From assembly GCA_030151255.1 (NCBI GenBank), contig JASLED010000026.1, positions 1 through 64,000 on the forward strand: DNA of 64,000 bases, read 5' to 3'. A program made the translations under genes and the position numbers. Shown one piece after another: positions 17,545-27,060 of this stretch. The first letter of the stretch is position 1. Each line of letters opens with the position of its first letter. A model generated the notes under the pieces. The model searched no databases and was not told where the DNA came from. It saw only the letters and a program-made list of their open reading frames with translations. Origin of the DNA: Flavobacterium sp. Its GTDB lineage: Bacteria > Bacteroidota > Bacteroidia > Flavobacteriales > Flavobacteriaceae.

Positions 17545-18165
17545 TTATTTTTTCTTTAAAACCATTAAACGCTCTGTCAATACTTCAATTGTATAACCAA
17601 ATTTTTGTGCAATATATTCTACTGTTTTTGTAGTGTAAATAAATACGTGAGTTTGGTCTTTTCTGTAATACCAATTATCAAAAGATTGCTGATTGTTGTA
17701 TAAATGTGTCATTACAATCAATAATCCATTAGGTTGTAAAAGCTTTGTAAGTTTTTCTATTTCTTGCAAAGGATTATAAAAATGCTCAAAAACTTCGCAA
17801 CTGAAAATAAAATTGTACGAATAATTTAAGTATGCTAAAGACGGGTAGAAGTAAGGATCATATAAATGGATTACATATCCTTTTTCAGATAATTGTTTAG
17901 TAATTACAGGCCCTTTTCCGCATCCAAAATCTAAACCAAGATCAGACGTTTGTGTGTTTTCTAAAATATAATTGGTAATTGGCGATGTAAATTTTTGATA
18001 GCCAGTATCATTTACATCATTGTTGTGAAATTCATAGTGCAATTTTTCTTGTTCGTTAGAAAAATATAAATTACTATTTTTTACATATGCACCACACGTA
18101 GTACAAATGAAATAAACGACATCTGCTTGCTGAGTAAGTGGAGTAGCGCATAATGTACAATTCAT
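17545..18165 (-). CDS. Class I SAM-dependent methyltransferase with N-terminal zinc knuckle
   Basis: A 206-residue protein. Two CxxC pairs (Cys3/Cys6 and Cys21/Cys24) suggest an N-terminal zinc-binding unit. The SAM-binding motif LGLDFGCGKG is at about 77-86, an acidic residue ends the next strand (LYDPY), and FSCEVFEHFYNP near 123 is typical of methyltransferase family 11/23. The substrate is unknown; the zinc unit recalls enzymes that act on rRNA or sugars. It is monocistronic. Confidence 0.82.
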   Translation of the reverse strand: MNCTLCATPLTQQADVVYFICTTCGAYVKNSNLYFSNEQEKLHYEFHNNDVNDTGYQKFTSPITNYILENTQTSDLGLDFGCGKGPVITKQLSEKGYVIHLYDPYFYPSLAYLNYSYNFIFSCEVFEHFYNPLQEIEKLTKLLQPNGLLIVMTHLYNNQQSFDNWYYRKDQTHVFIYTTKTVEYIAQKFGYTIEVLTERLMVLKKK

Positions 18166-18201
18166 AACGGTGTAGATAGAAGTTAAAGATTGAAAATATG
18201 A

Positions 18202-18235
18202 AAAAAATGCTGTCAGAAATCTGACAGCATTTTTT
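18202..18235 (-). terminator. Terminator of pheT
   Basis: AAAAAATGCTGTCAG and its complement form a perfect stem around a short AAAT loop, just after the pheT stop codon. Confidence 0.85.
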
Positions 18236-18250
18236 AATTAACTATGTGTT

Positions 18251-20686
18251 TTATCTCAATTGAGCTCCAATAATATTTTCTAACTGATATTGAATTTTGC
18301 TCATAATTTTTTCAATTTGGCTATCAGTAAGTGTTTTTGTATTGTCTTCCATTAATATCGAAATTGCATATGATTTTTTACCATCCTCAATTTTATCACC
18401 TTGGTAAACATCAAATAACGTTACATCTTTAATAATGTTTTTGTCTACTTGTTTTACTACGTTAAAGATTTCGTCAAAAGTTATTTTTTCGTCAATCAAT
18501 AAAGCGTAGTCTCTTTTTACGGTTGGAAATTTATTAATTTCTACAAACTTAATTTTAGCTTTTACTAATTTTAATACATTATCCCATTTAAAATTAGCAA
18601 AACAAACTTCCTGTTTAATGTCAAAAGATTTAATAATTGCTTTTTTAAGTATTCCAAATTCAACAATTAATTCTTTTCCTACATAATATGAAATTCCTTC
18701 CGAAAATATATCATTTTCTACTGGTTGAGTAGTAAATTTATTAATTCCTAAACGATCTAAAATACTTGTAATATATCCTTTAAATTCGAAAAAATCGCTA
18801 TCTTTTTGTTTTGCATTCCAAGAAGGATTGATAGAATTTCCTGTCATAAACAACGCAAAGTGTTTGTGTTCTTCGTAGTTGTTTAGCATTTTATGATACG
18901 TTTTTCCAAATTCGAATAGTTTTAAATCTTTATTTCTTCTGTTGATGTTGTAAGAAATAGATTCAAGCCCACCAAATAGTAATGTTTGTCTTAACACTGA
19001 CAAATCACCGCTTAGTGGATTTAAAATTTCTACTTGGAAATTTTCTTTTAAATTTTCAGCTAATTTTGTGTATTCTGGCGTTGTCAATGAGTTGTTCATG
19101 ATTTCGTTGAAACCTTGAGCTACCAATTGATTAGCAATAATATTATGAACTCTATGATCTTCTGTTCTTGAGCTATTAGAAATTGTAGCGTTTAATTTTG
19201 AAGAAAATGTAATGTTGTTGTAACCATATACGCGCAAAATTTCTTCAATTACATCAATTTCTCTAGTAACGTCAGCTCTATAAGCCGGAATAGAAATTCC
19301 TAAACCAATATCAGACATACTGTTTACTTTAATATCTAATGATACTAAAATCTTCTTGATTACTTCTTTAGGAAGCATTTCTCCTAGTATTCTGTTAACA
19401 TTGTCAAATGTTAAGAATACTTGATGATCTTCTATTTTCTTAGGATATAAATCAATAATATCCGAAGTGATTTCACCACCTGCAACTTTTTGAATTAATA
19501 AGGCAGCGTGTTTTAATGCATATTCTGTAATTGAAGGATCAATTCCTCTTTCGAAACGGAAAGATGAATCTGTGCTAATTCCGTGTCTTTTTGCTGTTTT
19601 TCTAATAGAAACTGAATCAAAATAAGCGCTTTCTAAGAAAATATGTGATGTGTTTTCTGTTACAGCAGAATTAATTCCGCCAAAAACACCAGCCAAACAC
19701 ATTGGTCCGTTTTCGTCGCAAATTACTAAATCATCTTCGTGTAAGTTACGTTCAATGCCGTCAAGGGTTACAAATTTTGTACCTGCTTCAACCGTTTTAA
19801 CGTAGATTTTATTTCCTTTAATTTTCGCTGTATCAAAAGCATGTAATGGCTGACCTAAATCGTGTAATACATAATTTGTTACGTCAACGATATTGTTTTT
19901 TGGTGTAATTCCAATTGCTCTTAATCTATTTTGCAACCAATCTGGAGAAGGTTTTACTTCTATTCCAGAAATGGTAACTCCACAATAGCGAGGAGCTTTT
20001 TTATAATCTAGAACGTTTACATCAATTTTAAGCGTTCGTGTTTCTACTTTAAATTTACTTACTGACGGAGTGATTAATTCTTTATGGAAAGTATCTTGTT
20101 TTGAATTTTGCATTAAACCAGCACGCAAGTCTCTTGCAACACCCCAATGACTCATTGCGTCAGAGCGGTTTGGTGTTAATCCAATTTCAAAAACTTCATC
20201 TGTAACAATATTAAAAATTTCGGCAACAGGAGTTCCAGGCACTAAAGCTTCCTCAAGTACCATAATTCCGCTTGCGTCTGTACCAACACCCAATTCTGTT
20301 GCAGAACAAATCATACCAAAGCTTTCTTCGCCTCGTATTTTTCCTTTCTTAATTTGAAATGCATTTCCTTCTGCATCGTACAATTCTGTACCAATAGTGG
20401 CAACAGGAACTTTTTGACCAGCAGCTACGTTTGGCGCACCACATACTATTTGTACAGGTTCTCCAGATCCTAAATCAACTTTTGTTACGTTTAATTTATC
20501 TGCATTAGGATGTTTAGTGCAAGATAATACGTGTCCTACAACAACTCCTTTTAAACCTCCTTTTAGGCTTTCGTATGGGGTAATTCCTTCAACTTCAAGT
20601 CCTAAATCCGTTAAAACTTGTGATGTTTCTTCTGGAGTTATGTCTAACTTAATGAATTGTTTTAACCAATTGTATGAAATATGCAT
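18251..20686 (-). CDS. pheT: Phenylalanyl-tRNA synthetase beta subunit
   Basis: The 811-residue PheT has the normal bacterial length and domain order: tRNA-binding EMAP-like domain (about 40-150), B3/B4 editing domain (about 210-370; FVTLDGIERNL and CLAGVFGG), B5 DNA-binding-like domain (about 405-475), catalytic-like core, and FDX-ACB anticodon-binding domain at the C-terminus (about 715-811; FPTVKRDYALLID). It pairs with PheS, which is not in this window, to charge tRNA-Phe. It has its own terminator. Confidence 0.97.
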   Translation of the reverse strand: MHISYNWLKQFIKLDITPEETSQVLTDLGLEVEGITPYESLKGGLKGVVVGHVLSCTKHPNADKLNVTKVDLGSGEPVQIVCGAPNVAAGQKVPVATIGTELYDAEGNAFQIKKGKIRGEESFGMICSATELGVGTDASGIMVLEEALVPGTPVAEIFNIVTDEVFEIGLTPNRSDAMSHWGVARDLRAGLMQNSKQDTFHKELITPSVSKFKVETRTLKIDVNVLDYKKAPRYCGVTISGIEVKPSPDWLQNRLRAIGITPKNNIVDVTNYVLHDLGQPLHAFDTAKIKGNKIYVKTVEAGTKFVTLDGIERNLHEDDLVICDENGPMCLAGVFGGINSAVTENTSHIFLESAYFDSVSIRKTAKRHGISTDSSFRFERGIDPSITEYALKHAALLIQKVAGGEITSDIIDLYPKKIEDHQVFLTFDNVNRILGEMLPKEVIKKILVSLDIKVNSMSDIGLGISIPAYRADVTREIDVIEEILRVYGYNNITFSSKLNATISNSSRTEDHRVHNIIANQLVAQGFNEIMNNSLTTPEYTKLAENLKENFQVEILNPLSGDLSVLRQTLLFGGLESISYNINRRNKDLKLFEFGKTYHKMLNNYEEHKHFALFMTGNSINPSWNAKQKDSDFFEFKGYITSILDRLGINKFTTQPVENDIFSEGISYYVGKELIVEFGILKKAIIKSFDIKQEVCFANFKWDNVLKLVKAKIKFVEINKFPTVKRDYALLIDEKITFDEIFNVVKQVDKNIIKDVTLFDVYQGDKIEDGKKSYAISILMEDNTKTLTDSQIEKIMSKIQYQLENIIGAQLR

Positions 20687-20781
20687 TCGAGAATAATTTT
20701 TTATTAAGGCAAATATACGGATTGCCTAAGTTTAAGTGAAATAAAATTATGATTAAAATTTAATATCTGTTGCGTTTTTGT

Positions 20782-21198
20782 TTATAAAAATTTTTTTAAG
20801 ACAGATTGATCGGGCATCATGCAAGATTCTTTTTTGCCATACCATTTATAACGATTTTTTGCTATGTAATTGTATGCTAAATCGGAGAGGCTAGTTGGCA
20901 ATACAGAAAATGGTGATAATAAACTATATTTACCGCCCAAATATTTTGCGATTTGTAATGCAGCCTGCGATTTTATATAATAAGCTTCGCCAGGAATATA
21001 AAGAACAATACTATCTATTTTATTTCGGTCTATACCAATGTAGTCTAGAATTTGTTGTCCAATGTCAGATTGTAAGGATGCAAATCTAAACTGATCTGAT
21101 GTGTCTGCTTTTATTATTTTCTGAACCACATCGTCACATAAGTTGCAAACGCCGTCAAAAAGAATTATTTTTTTGTTTTTGGGTAATTGATCTATCAT
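20782..21198 (-). CDS. DCC-family thiol-disulfide oxidoreductase-like protein (DUF393)
   Basis: A 138-residue protein with the defining DxxCxxC motif at 15-21 (DGVCNLC) in a thioredoxin-like strand-turn. The second half has the usual SDLAYNYIAKNRYKWYG region. The family is predicted to act on thiols, but no substrate is established. Its ATG overlaps the mutS2 stop codon by 4 bases, so it is translated with mutS2. Confidence 0.88.
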   Translation of the reverse strand: MIDQLPKNKKIILFDGVCNLCDDVVQKIIKADTSDQFRFASLQSDIGQQILDYIGIDRNKIDSIVLYIPGEAYYIKSQAALQIAKYLGGKYSLLSPFSVLPTSLSDLAYNYIAKNRYKWYGKKESCMMPDQSVLKKFL

Positions 21199-23369
21199 TT
21201 CTTACGTTCTACCATTTCTAATTGATCAAGATTTACTTTAGAGGTAAAGAATCCGTAGTTAACCGTAGCTTTTTTCTTTTCTATAGCGTCAATTGTTCCT
21301 ACAGATCTTCCATCAATCATTCGCACGCGATCGCCAACTTTTAATTGAAAATGCGTTTTGTTTGCTTCTTGTTGCTGTTTCTTTTGTTCTTTATCTTCTT
21401 TTTTCTTTTCTCTAATTACTTCAACTTTTTTCTCAACTTCTTTAATAAGTTCTTGTTGTTGAATTTCTAGCTTTTTCTTTTCTTTTACGGCTATTTTTTT
21501 GCGTTTAGAGTTTTCTATTTCTACCACTTTTAGCAATTCGCTAAACAATGTTTTTTTACTTTTGTTATTGAAATATTTTTCAGACAAATCATCGAATTTA
21601 GCACCTAATTGCATCAAGCGCTGGTTTGCATCAAAAAGTTCTTGATAACGTTCTAGTTTATCTTGCACTTTTGCATTTATTCCTTCTAATTTTTTGCCTT
21701 CTTCTCGTGCTTTTGTTTCTTCTTCTTTTAAATTTTGCGAAGTTCGTTCTAGCTTATGCCTTTCTTTCTGAAGGTTGGCAATGGTTTTATCAAATCGAAC
21801 TTTTTCAGTTTCTACTTTTTTCTTTGCTCGATTGATTAGTCCGAATGGAATGCCATTTTTTTGAGCTACTTCAAAAGTAAATGAACTACCTGCTTGCCCG
21901 ACGTTTAATTTGTACATTGGTTCTAACGATTTTTCGTCGAATAGCATATTTGCATTGGTAGCAAATGGTAATTGATCGGCTAAAATTTTTAGATTTGTAT
22001 AGTGTGTGGTAATAATTCCGTATGCTTCTCTGTCATAAAATTCTTCTAAAAACACCTCAGCTAAAGCACCTCCCAGTTCAGGATCAGATCCTGTTCCAAA
22101 TTCGTCAATTAAAAACAACGTGTTTGCATTACATTTTTTTAGAAAGTAATTCATGTTTTTTAAACGATAGCTATATGTACTCAAATGATTTTCTATCGAT
22201 TGATTATCGCCAATATCAGTTAAAATTCTGTCGAATAAAAAAGTGTGACTTCTTTCATGCACCGGAATTAATAAACCTGCTTGTAGCATTAATTGCAACA
22301 AACCAACAGTTTTTAGTGTAATACTTTTACCGCCAGCATTTGGTCCCGAAATAACTATAATTCTGCTATTTTCTTCTAGTTTTATAGTTTGAGGATAAGT
22401 TTGTTTTTTCTTTTCTTTGTTGCTTAGCCATAAAATAGGATGATAGGCATCTTTGAAGTAAAGTGTTTTTTCGTCCTTTATTTCTGGCAATAATGCATTT
22501 GTTTTTAACGCATATTTAGCCTTACCTGCCGTAATATCAATTAGCGTTAAATAATTAATGTAATCAATCAATAAGTCTCTAAAAGGGCGAATTGAATCTG
22601 TTAATTGTTTTAAGATACGAACAACTTCTTCTCGTTCTTCATCTTCAAGATTGTTTAACTCTCTAGAAAAATGTAGTGTTGCTTCGGGCTCTATGTAAAC
22701 AATACTGCCTGTTTTTGATTGGCCAAGTACACTTCCTTTAACCTTGCGTCTGTGCATTGCAGTTACTGCTAAAACACGACGATTTTCTACCACAGTTTCG
22801 CGAATATCATCTAAATATCCAGCGCTGTTGTATTGTGATAAAGCTGAACCAAAACTTTGGTTTATTTTACCTCGAACAATATTGATGTTTTTTCGAATAT
22901 TTAATAAATCTAAAGAGGCATTATCCTTTATTTCTCCATATTTATCCAACACATTTTCAATTGCTTTTAAAATGCTTTTTTCAATAGGCAATTGTGCAGT
23001 TGTAGCTGATAAATAAGAATAATAATCCTTAAACTTATCAAAATAAGTAATTAAGTTTATAGAGGTTTCTGTAAGGTTGTATATTTTTTTAAAGCCACTA
23101 ACTTCTAAAAAACTATTTTCTATACCTAAAAATTGTAATTCATAATCAATTCCATCAAAGTAATGATTTGGAATAATATTGTTGTTGGTAAAAGAAGCTA
23201 AGTATTCTGAGGTTTGATGTAGCGCTTGCAACGTAAGTTCCTTGGTTCGGTATGGTGCAATTTCCATCGCCAATTCTTTTCCTGTTTCTGTAACACAAAG
23301 GTCAGAAACAGTTTTTAGTACCGTTGTAAATTCTAAATCTTGTAATGTTTTATTATTAATCGATGTCAT
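21195..23369 (-). CDS. mutS2: MutS2 family ATPase without Smr domain
   Basis: The ATG at 23369 gives 724 residues; a TTG 21 bases upstream is unlikely. The MutS core and lever come first, then the ABC-type ATPase with Walker A GPNAGGKS (about 342-349), LFLIDEFGTGSDPELGG as Walker B and signature region, and TTHYTNLK. A long Lys/Glu-rich coiled coil follows, then a KOW-like end (VGDRVRMIDGRSVGTIDAI). The C-terminal Smr nuclease domain of Bacillus-type MutS2 is absent; the protein ends at about residue 724. MutS2 is linked to recombination control and, in Bacillus, ribosome rescue. It is coupled to the DCC-family gene. Confidence 0.93.
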   Translation of the reverse strand: MTSINNKTLQDLEFTTVLKTVSDLCVTETGKELAMEIAPYRTKELTLQALHQTSEYLASFTNNNIIPNHYFDGIDYELQFLGIENSFLEVSGFKKIYNLTETSINLITYFDKFKDYYSYLSATTAQLPIEKSILKAIENVLDKYGEIKDNASLDLLNIRKNINIVRGKINQSFGSALSQYNSAGYLDDIRETVVENRRVLAVTAMHRRKVKGSVLGQSKTGSIVYIEPEATLHFSRELNNLEDEEREEVVRILKQLTDSIRPFRDLLIDYINYLTLIDITAGKAKYALKTNALLPEIKDEKTLYFKDAYHPILWLSNKEKKKQTYPQTIKLEENSRIIVISGPNAGGKSITLKTVGLLQLMLQAGLLIPVHERSHTFLFDRILTDIGDNQSIENHLSTYSYRLKNMNYFLKKCNANTLFLIDEFGTGSDPELGGALAEVFLEEFYDREAYGIITTHYTNLKILADQLPFATNANMLFDEKSLEPMYKLNVGQAGSSFTFEVAQKNGIPFGLINRAKKKVETEKVRFDKTIANLQKERHKLERTSQNLKEEETKAREEGKKLEGINAKVQDKLERYQELFDANQRLMQLGAKFDDLSEKYFNNKSKKTLFSELLKVVEIENSKRKKIAVKEKKKLEIQQQELIKEVEKKVEVIREKKKEDKEQKKQQQEANKTHFQLKVGDRVRMIDGRSVGTIDAIEKKKATVNYGFFTSKVNLDQLEMVERKK

Positions 23370-23612
23370 TTGATAGCATAAGATTATCACACAAAAATAC
23401 TATTATTTACTGAATTTTATTAACCTCTCTACTAAAGAGAATTCGATCTGTTGAATAATAATAAGAATTTGTTGAATTTCTAAAAAAATAAAAGTGTTTA
23501 AACTTTGATTTTTTTAGAATTAATTATTTAAAAATGATAAGTATCATTTCTTTTATATGTTAAAATTTATTATTTTGTATGCTGAAAAAAGGTTTAAATT
23601 AAAAATTTGTTT

Positions 23613-24881
23613 ATGAAGTACGTTCAACCACAAGAAGCTGCAAAAGTTGTAAAATCTGGAGATAGAATTTATGTGCACGCAGCTGCAGCTACCCCAAATA
23701 TATTAACAAAAGCAATTAGCGATAGAGCAAGCGAATTGTGCAATGTAGAATTTTGCCATATTCATACCGAAGGAGAAGCTCCATATGCAAACGCAGAGTT
23801 ATCAGAAAGTTTTCACGTAAATTCATTTTTTATAGGTAAAAATGTTCGACATACATTAGCTGCTGGAAATGGATCGTACACACCAGTTTTTTTAAGTGAA
23901 ATACCTATGTTGTTTCGCAAAGGAGTTTTACAGGTAGATGTGGTTCTTATTCAAGTTTCTCCACCAGATGAACACGGGTTTTGTTCATTAGGTGTTTCTG
24001 TAGAAGCTTGTGTGGCGGCAATAGAAAATACAAAATATGTAATTGCGCAGGTGAATAAATTTATGCCAAGAACTTTTGGTGATAGTATTATTCATAGCTC
24101 AAAAATCGATTTTGCGGTAGAACATCATTGTCCTATTTATGCATCCAAAGAGATAGAAATTACAGAAAAAGAAGCCATAATAGGCAAGCATGTAGCAAAT
24201 TTAATAGAAGATGGAAGTACTTTGCAAATGGGAATTGGCTCTATCCCTAATGCGGTTTTAGCACAATTAAACAATCATAAAGATCTTGGATTGCACACCG
24301 AAATGTTTTCTGACGGCGTAATTGATTTAATTAAAAGCGGCGTAATTAATTGCTCTAAAAAGAAGATTGCAAAAGGAAGAGCTTTAGCTACTTTTTTAAT
24401 TGGTTCTGAGCGTTTATATGAATTTGTAAATAATAATCCGTTTATTGTTTTAAAAGAATCTAGCTATGTAAATGACACGGCTATTATTCGTCAAAATCCA
24501 AAAGTTGTAGCTATAAATTCTGCTATTGAGGTAGATGTAACTGGACAAATTTGCGCTGATTCTATTGGGCATAAAATGTATTCTGGTGTGGGCGGACAAA
24601 TGGATTTTGTGAGAGGAGCATCTTTAAGCGAAGGCGGAAAAGCAATTATTGCGCTTTCAGCTACAAGTAATCAGGGACATAATCGAATAGTTCCATTTTT
24701 AAGAGAAGGAGCGGGGGTTGTTACTACTCGTGCGCATGCTCAATATATTGTTACCGAATATGGTGTGGCAGATTTGTATGGAAAAACTCTAAAACAAAGA
24801 GTAGATGCAATGGCTGAGATTGCTCATCCAAATTTTAGAGAAGATATTTTACGTGATTATTTTGATAAATGGAAATCATAA
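23613..24881 (+). CDS. Acetyl-CoA hydrolase/CoA-transferase family protein
   Basis: The ATG at 23613 gives a 422-residue protein of the 4-hydroxybutyrate/acetate CoA-transferase family. Visible are DVVLIQVSPPDEHGFCSLG near 110, LQMGIGSIPNAVL near 208, the catalytic glutamate at about 230 in LHTEMFSDGV, and GVGGQMDFVRGA near 328. Members move CoA between acetyl-CoA and short-chain acids, or hydrolyse acetyl-CoA. It has its own terminator. A Crp-like regulator follows and could be independent. Confidence 0.9.
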   Translation: MKYVQPQEAAKVVKSGDRIYVHAAAATPNILTKAISDRASELCNVEFCHIHTEGEAPYANAELSESFHVNSFFIGKNVRHTLAAGNGSYTPVFLSEIPMLFRKGVLQVDVVLIQVSPPDEHGFCSLGVSVEACVAAIENTKYVIAQVNKFMPRTFGDSIIHSSKIDFAVEHHCPIYASKEIEITEKEAIIGKHVANLIEDGSTLQMGIGSIPNAVLAQLNNHKDLGLHTEMFSDGVIDLIKSGVINCSKKKIAKGRALATFLIGSERLYEFVNNNPFIVLKESSYVNDTAIIRQNPKVVAINSAIEVDVTGQICADSIGHKMYSGVGGQMDFVRGASLSEGGKAIIALSATSNQGHNRIVPFLREGAGVVTTRAHAQYIVTEYGVADLYGKTLKQRVDAMAEIAHPNFREDILRDYFDKWKS

Positions 24882-24917
24882 CTTGTTAAAGAAAAACATC
24901 TAAAATGTATAAATAGT

Positions 24918-24946
24918 AAAACCTCGCTCAAAAAGCGAGGTTTTTT
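24918..24946 (+). terminator. Terminator of CoA-transferase gene
   Basis: AAACCTCGCT and AGCGAGGTTT form a stem with a CAAAA loop and a T6 run. Confidence 0.85.
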
Positions 24947-24993
24947 GTAATTTTGTGTATGCTTAATTATTTTTTACTTTTAATAACTAACGA

Positions 24994-25554
24994 ATGATTA
25001 TTGATCAAATTTTAGATCGAATTTATGAAATACCAGATAGTTCGAAAAATAAACTTAAAAATAGTTTTTTGCTGGTTACCCTTTCTAAGGGACATATGTT
25101 GATGGAGGCAAATAAGATAGAAAAAAATATTTTCTTTATAAAAAAAGGAGTTGTTAGAGCTTTTGCTCCTTTAGAGGAACAGGATATTACGTTTTGGTTT
25201 GGAGAAGAGGGCGACCCTGTGCTTTCAATGAAAAGTTATGTTGTTGGTAAAAAAGGATATGAAAATATCGAATTGTTAGAAAATTGTGATCTCTATAAAA
25301 TTGAAATAGAAGTTTTAAATGATTTGTATCATCAAGATATTCATATTGCTAATTGGGGAAGAAAGTTGGCTGAACAAGAATTGCTGAAAATAGAAAGTAG
25401 AATTGTATCTTCTGAATTAAAATCGGCAAAAGAACGTTATGACGATTTACTTATAAGTTCGGTAGGTTTAATTAATCGTGTGCCTTTAAAATATATTGCT
25501 TCTTATTTAGGAATTACTCAAGTGAGTTTGAGCAGAATTCGAAAAATGAAATAA
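24994..25554 (+). CDS. Crp/Fnr-family transcriptional regulator
   Basis: A 186-residue protein with a cyclic-nucleotide-binding-type beta-roll (about 20-115; FFIKKGVVRAF near 49-59) and a C-terminal winged helix (LKYIASYLGITQVSLSRIRK near 166-185). Most cNMP-contact residues cannot be recognised, as in many Bacteroidota members that respond to other signals. It is a single gene between the CoA transferase and a membrane protein. Confidence 0.85.
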   Translation: MIIDQILDRIYEIPDSSKNKLKNSFLLVTLSKGHMLMEANKIEKNIFFIKKGVVRAFAPLEEQDITFWFGEEGDPVLSMKSYVVGKKGYENIELLENCDLYKIEIEVLNDLYHQDIHIANWGRKLAEQELLKIESRIVSSELKSAKERYDDLLISSVGLINRVPLKYIASYLGITQVSLSRIRKMK

Positions 25555-25665
25555 TAAAAATGACAGATAAAGTAGTTAATAATCGAGTATTATTTATCTA
25601 TTTAAACGAATGTAATTAATGTTTTTTGAATTAAAATTGTTTGTAAATAGTTGTTTATTTTAGTT

Positions 25666-25673
25666 TACATTTG
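25666..25673 (+). promoter_or_regulatory. Bacteroidota promoter -7 box with -33 TTTG
   Basis: TACATTTG matches TAnnTTTG, with TTTG at 25640-25643 (spacer 22). It lies 25 bases before the ATG of the following membrane protein gene. Confidence 0.55.
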
Positions 25674-25697
25674 GTAAAACTATTCTAATTAAGGAAG

Positions 25698-26273
25698 ATG
25701 AATAATCTGTTTACGCCAGATATAAAAAAGCAATTGCTTAAAAATATACAAACAGTGCTAACGTTGGCTTATATTTTTGCCGTAGCCATTGGTATGCTTT
25801 TCAATTACCAAAAGTATAAGCTATTTTCCATTAATATTTTTGATTATGCAAGTTTATACGATTTCGTGATTGCTCCATTTGCCGATTTTAATATCTTTCT
25901 TTTCACTTTCACTACTTTTATAATTATCTATTTAATTTATTATTTGGATGATTTATGGCAAACCAAACATCCTTTGTCTTATGCAAAATTTATGTTTAAG
26001 ATGAATAAAGAGCAATGGTACGAGCGAGGTAAATATTCGATGGGCGTTATGGTTATATTGTTTTATTTGTATTTAGCTTCAGGACTTTATGCTAAAATGA
26101 CTTATACTATTATTCATAAAGAAACATTAACTAAAGTTGTATTTGCAGATGATAGCACAGAAAAGGGCTTGCTAATTGGAAAAACGAGCGATTTTGTTTT
26201 TCTGAAAACCCAAGACAATAAAGTAAAAGCAATTCCGATGAATGCAATGATAAAATCGATTGAATTAAAATAA
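25698..26273 (+). CDS. Membrane protein of unknown function
   Basis: A 191-residue protein with about three hydrophobic helices: near 18-37 (LTLAYIFAVAIGMLFNY), 55-80 (a long Phe/Ile-rich segment ending IYLIYYL) and 118-136 (VMVILFYLYLASGLY). A polar tail of about 45 residues follows (KVVFADDSTEKGLLIGKT), which may be a small cytoplasmic or periplasmic beta domain. No family is recognised. It has its own promoter-like box and ends in a bidirectional terminator shared with the gene on the other strand. Confidence 0.65.
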   Translation: MNNLFTPDIKKQLLKNIQTVLTLAYIFAVAIGMLFNYQKYKLFSINIFDYASLYDFVIAPFADFNIFLFTFTTFIIIYLIYYLDDLWQTKHPLSYAKFMFKMNKEQWYERGKYSMGVMVILFYLYLASGLYAKMTYTIIHKETLTKVVFADDSTEKGLLIGKTSDFVFLKTQDNKVKAIPMNAMIKSIELK

Positions 26274-26304
26274 ACTGAGCCATATTTTAAATATGGCTCA
26301 GTTT
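26272..26304. terminator. Bidirectional terminator between convergent genes
   Basis: A 15-bp perfect stem (AAACTGAGCCATATT / complement) with a 3-base loop overlaps the stop of the membrane protein gene and faces the gene at 26308-26932. Confidence 0.85.
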
Positions 26305-26307
26305 ATT

Positions 26308-26932
26308 TTAATTACATTCTGTAGTATCAAAAATTTCAATTAATTGTTCTGTAGTTGTTTTAAATTTGAAATCGGTATTTTCAATAATTTCCACCAAGTT
26401 TGGGCAGTTAGCAAAAGCTTTTTGTGCCATATTATTTACACTTTTATTTTTGCCTATTGCAACCATCATTCCATGTGGTAAATAATTTCCCATTACTAAT
26501 TCATCACTATTTTTATTGCCATAATAATAGTAAGTAAACGTATCTCTGCTTACGCTATTTCCCATTTGCTGAGTAGATGTAATTGTTTGTGTACCAATTT
26601 TTTGTGATTTATTGTAAATAATTACTACCCATTCTTTATTTTTTAGATTTTACAAATTCAGAGGGTTTAAAAAGCCTAGGCTTTAAAGTATAAAACCTTT
26701 CTATTTCTGTATTATTACCTTTTTTATCGGTAAATACAATTTTATTAAGTTCATCAGATTTTATTTTTTCATTTTTATCTGATTTAAATTTGATTGTTTT
26801 GTCGTTTATTTTAGGAAATTTAGCAGACCCTGTTTTTGTATTTCCGTTTTTGAAATATAAAGTAGCTTGCGGGTACTTTGCATAATTAGAAACTCCAATA
26901 AGTAAAAATAACAATAATAAGATTTTTTTCAT
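26308..26932 (-). pseudogene. Exported protein gene split by a one-base frameshift
   Basis: The first frame starts at 26932 with a signal peptide (MKKILLLLFLLIGVSNYA), continues for about 98 residues (SDELNKIVFTDKKGNN) and stops at TAA in the run TCTAAAAAATAAAG (A6 on the coding strand, near 26637-26643). One base fewer in that run leads straight into the second open frame, NKEWVVIIYNKSQKIG, which runs to the stop at 26308. The joined product would be about 208 residues, an exported protein with no recognised family. Either a real frameshift, programmed or transcriptional slippage, or a sequencing error explains it. Confidence 0.7.
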
Positions 26933-27003
26933 GTTTAGAAACAGTTTGATTTTCTGTAAAATTAACAAAATACTTTAACAATTAAACTTTTAGTGTTTGA
27001 TGA

Positions 27004-27045
27004 TAACAAAAAAAGACTAATCAAAAGATTAGTCTTTTTTTGTTA
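27004..27045 (-). terminator. Terminator of proline dehydrogenase gene
   Basis: A 19-bp perfect stem (TAACAAAAAAAGACTAATC / complement) with an AAAA loop, just after the stop codon at 27061. Confidence 0.85.
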
Positions 27046-27060
27046 TTTGGAATATATATG

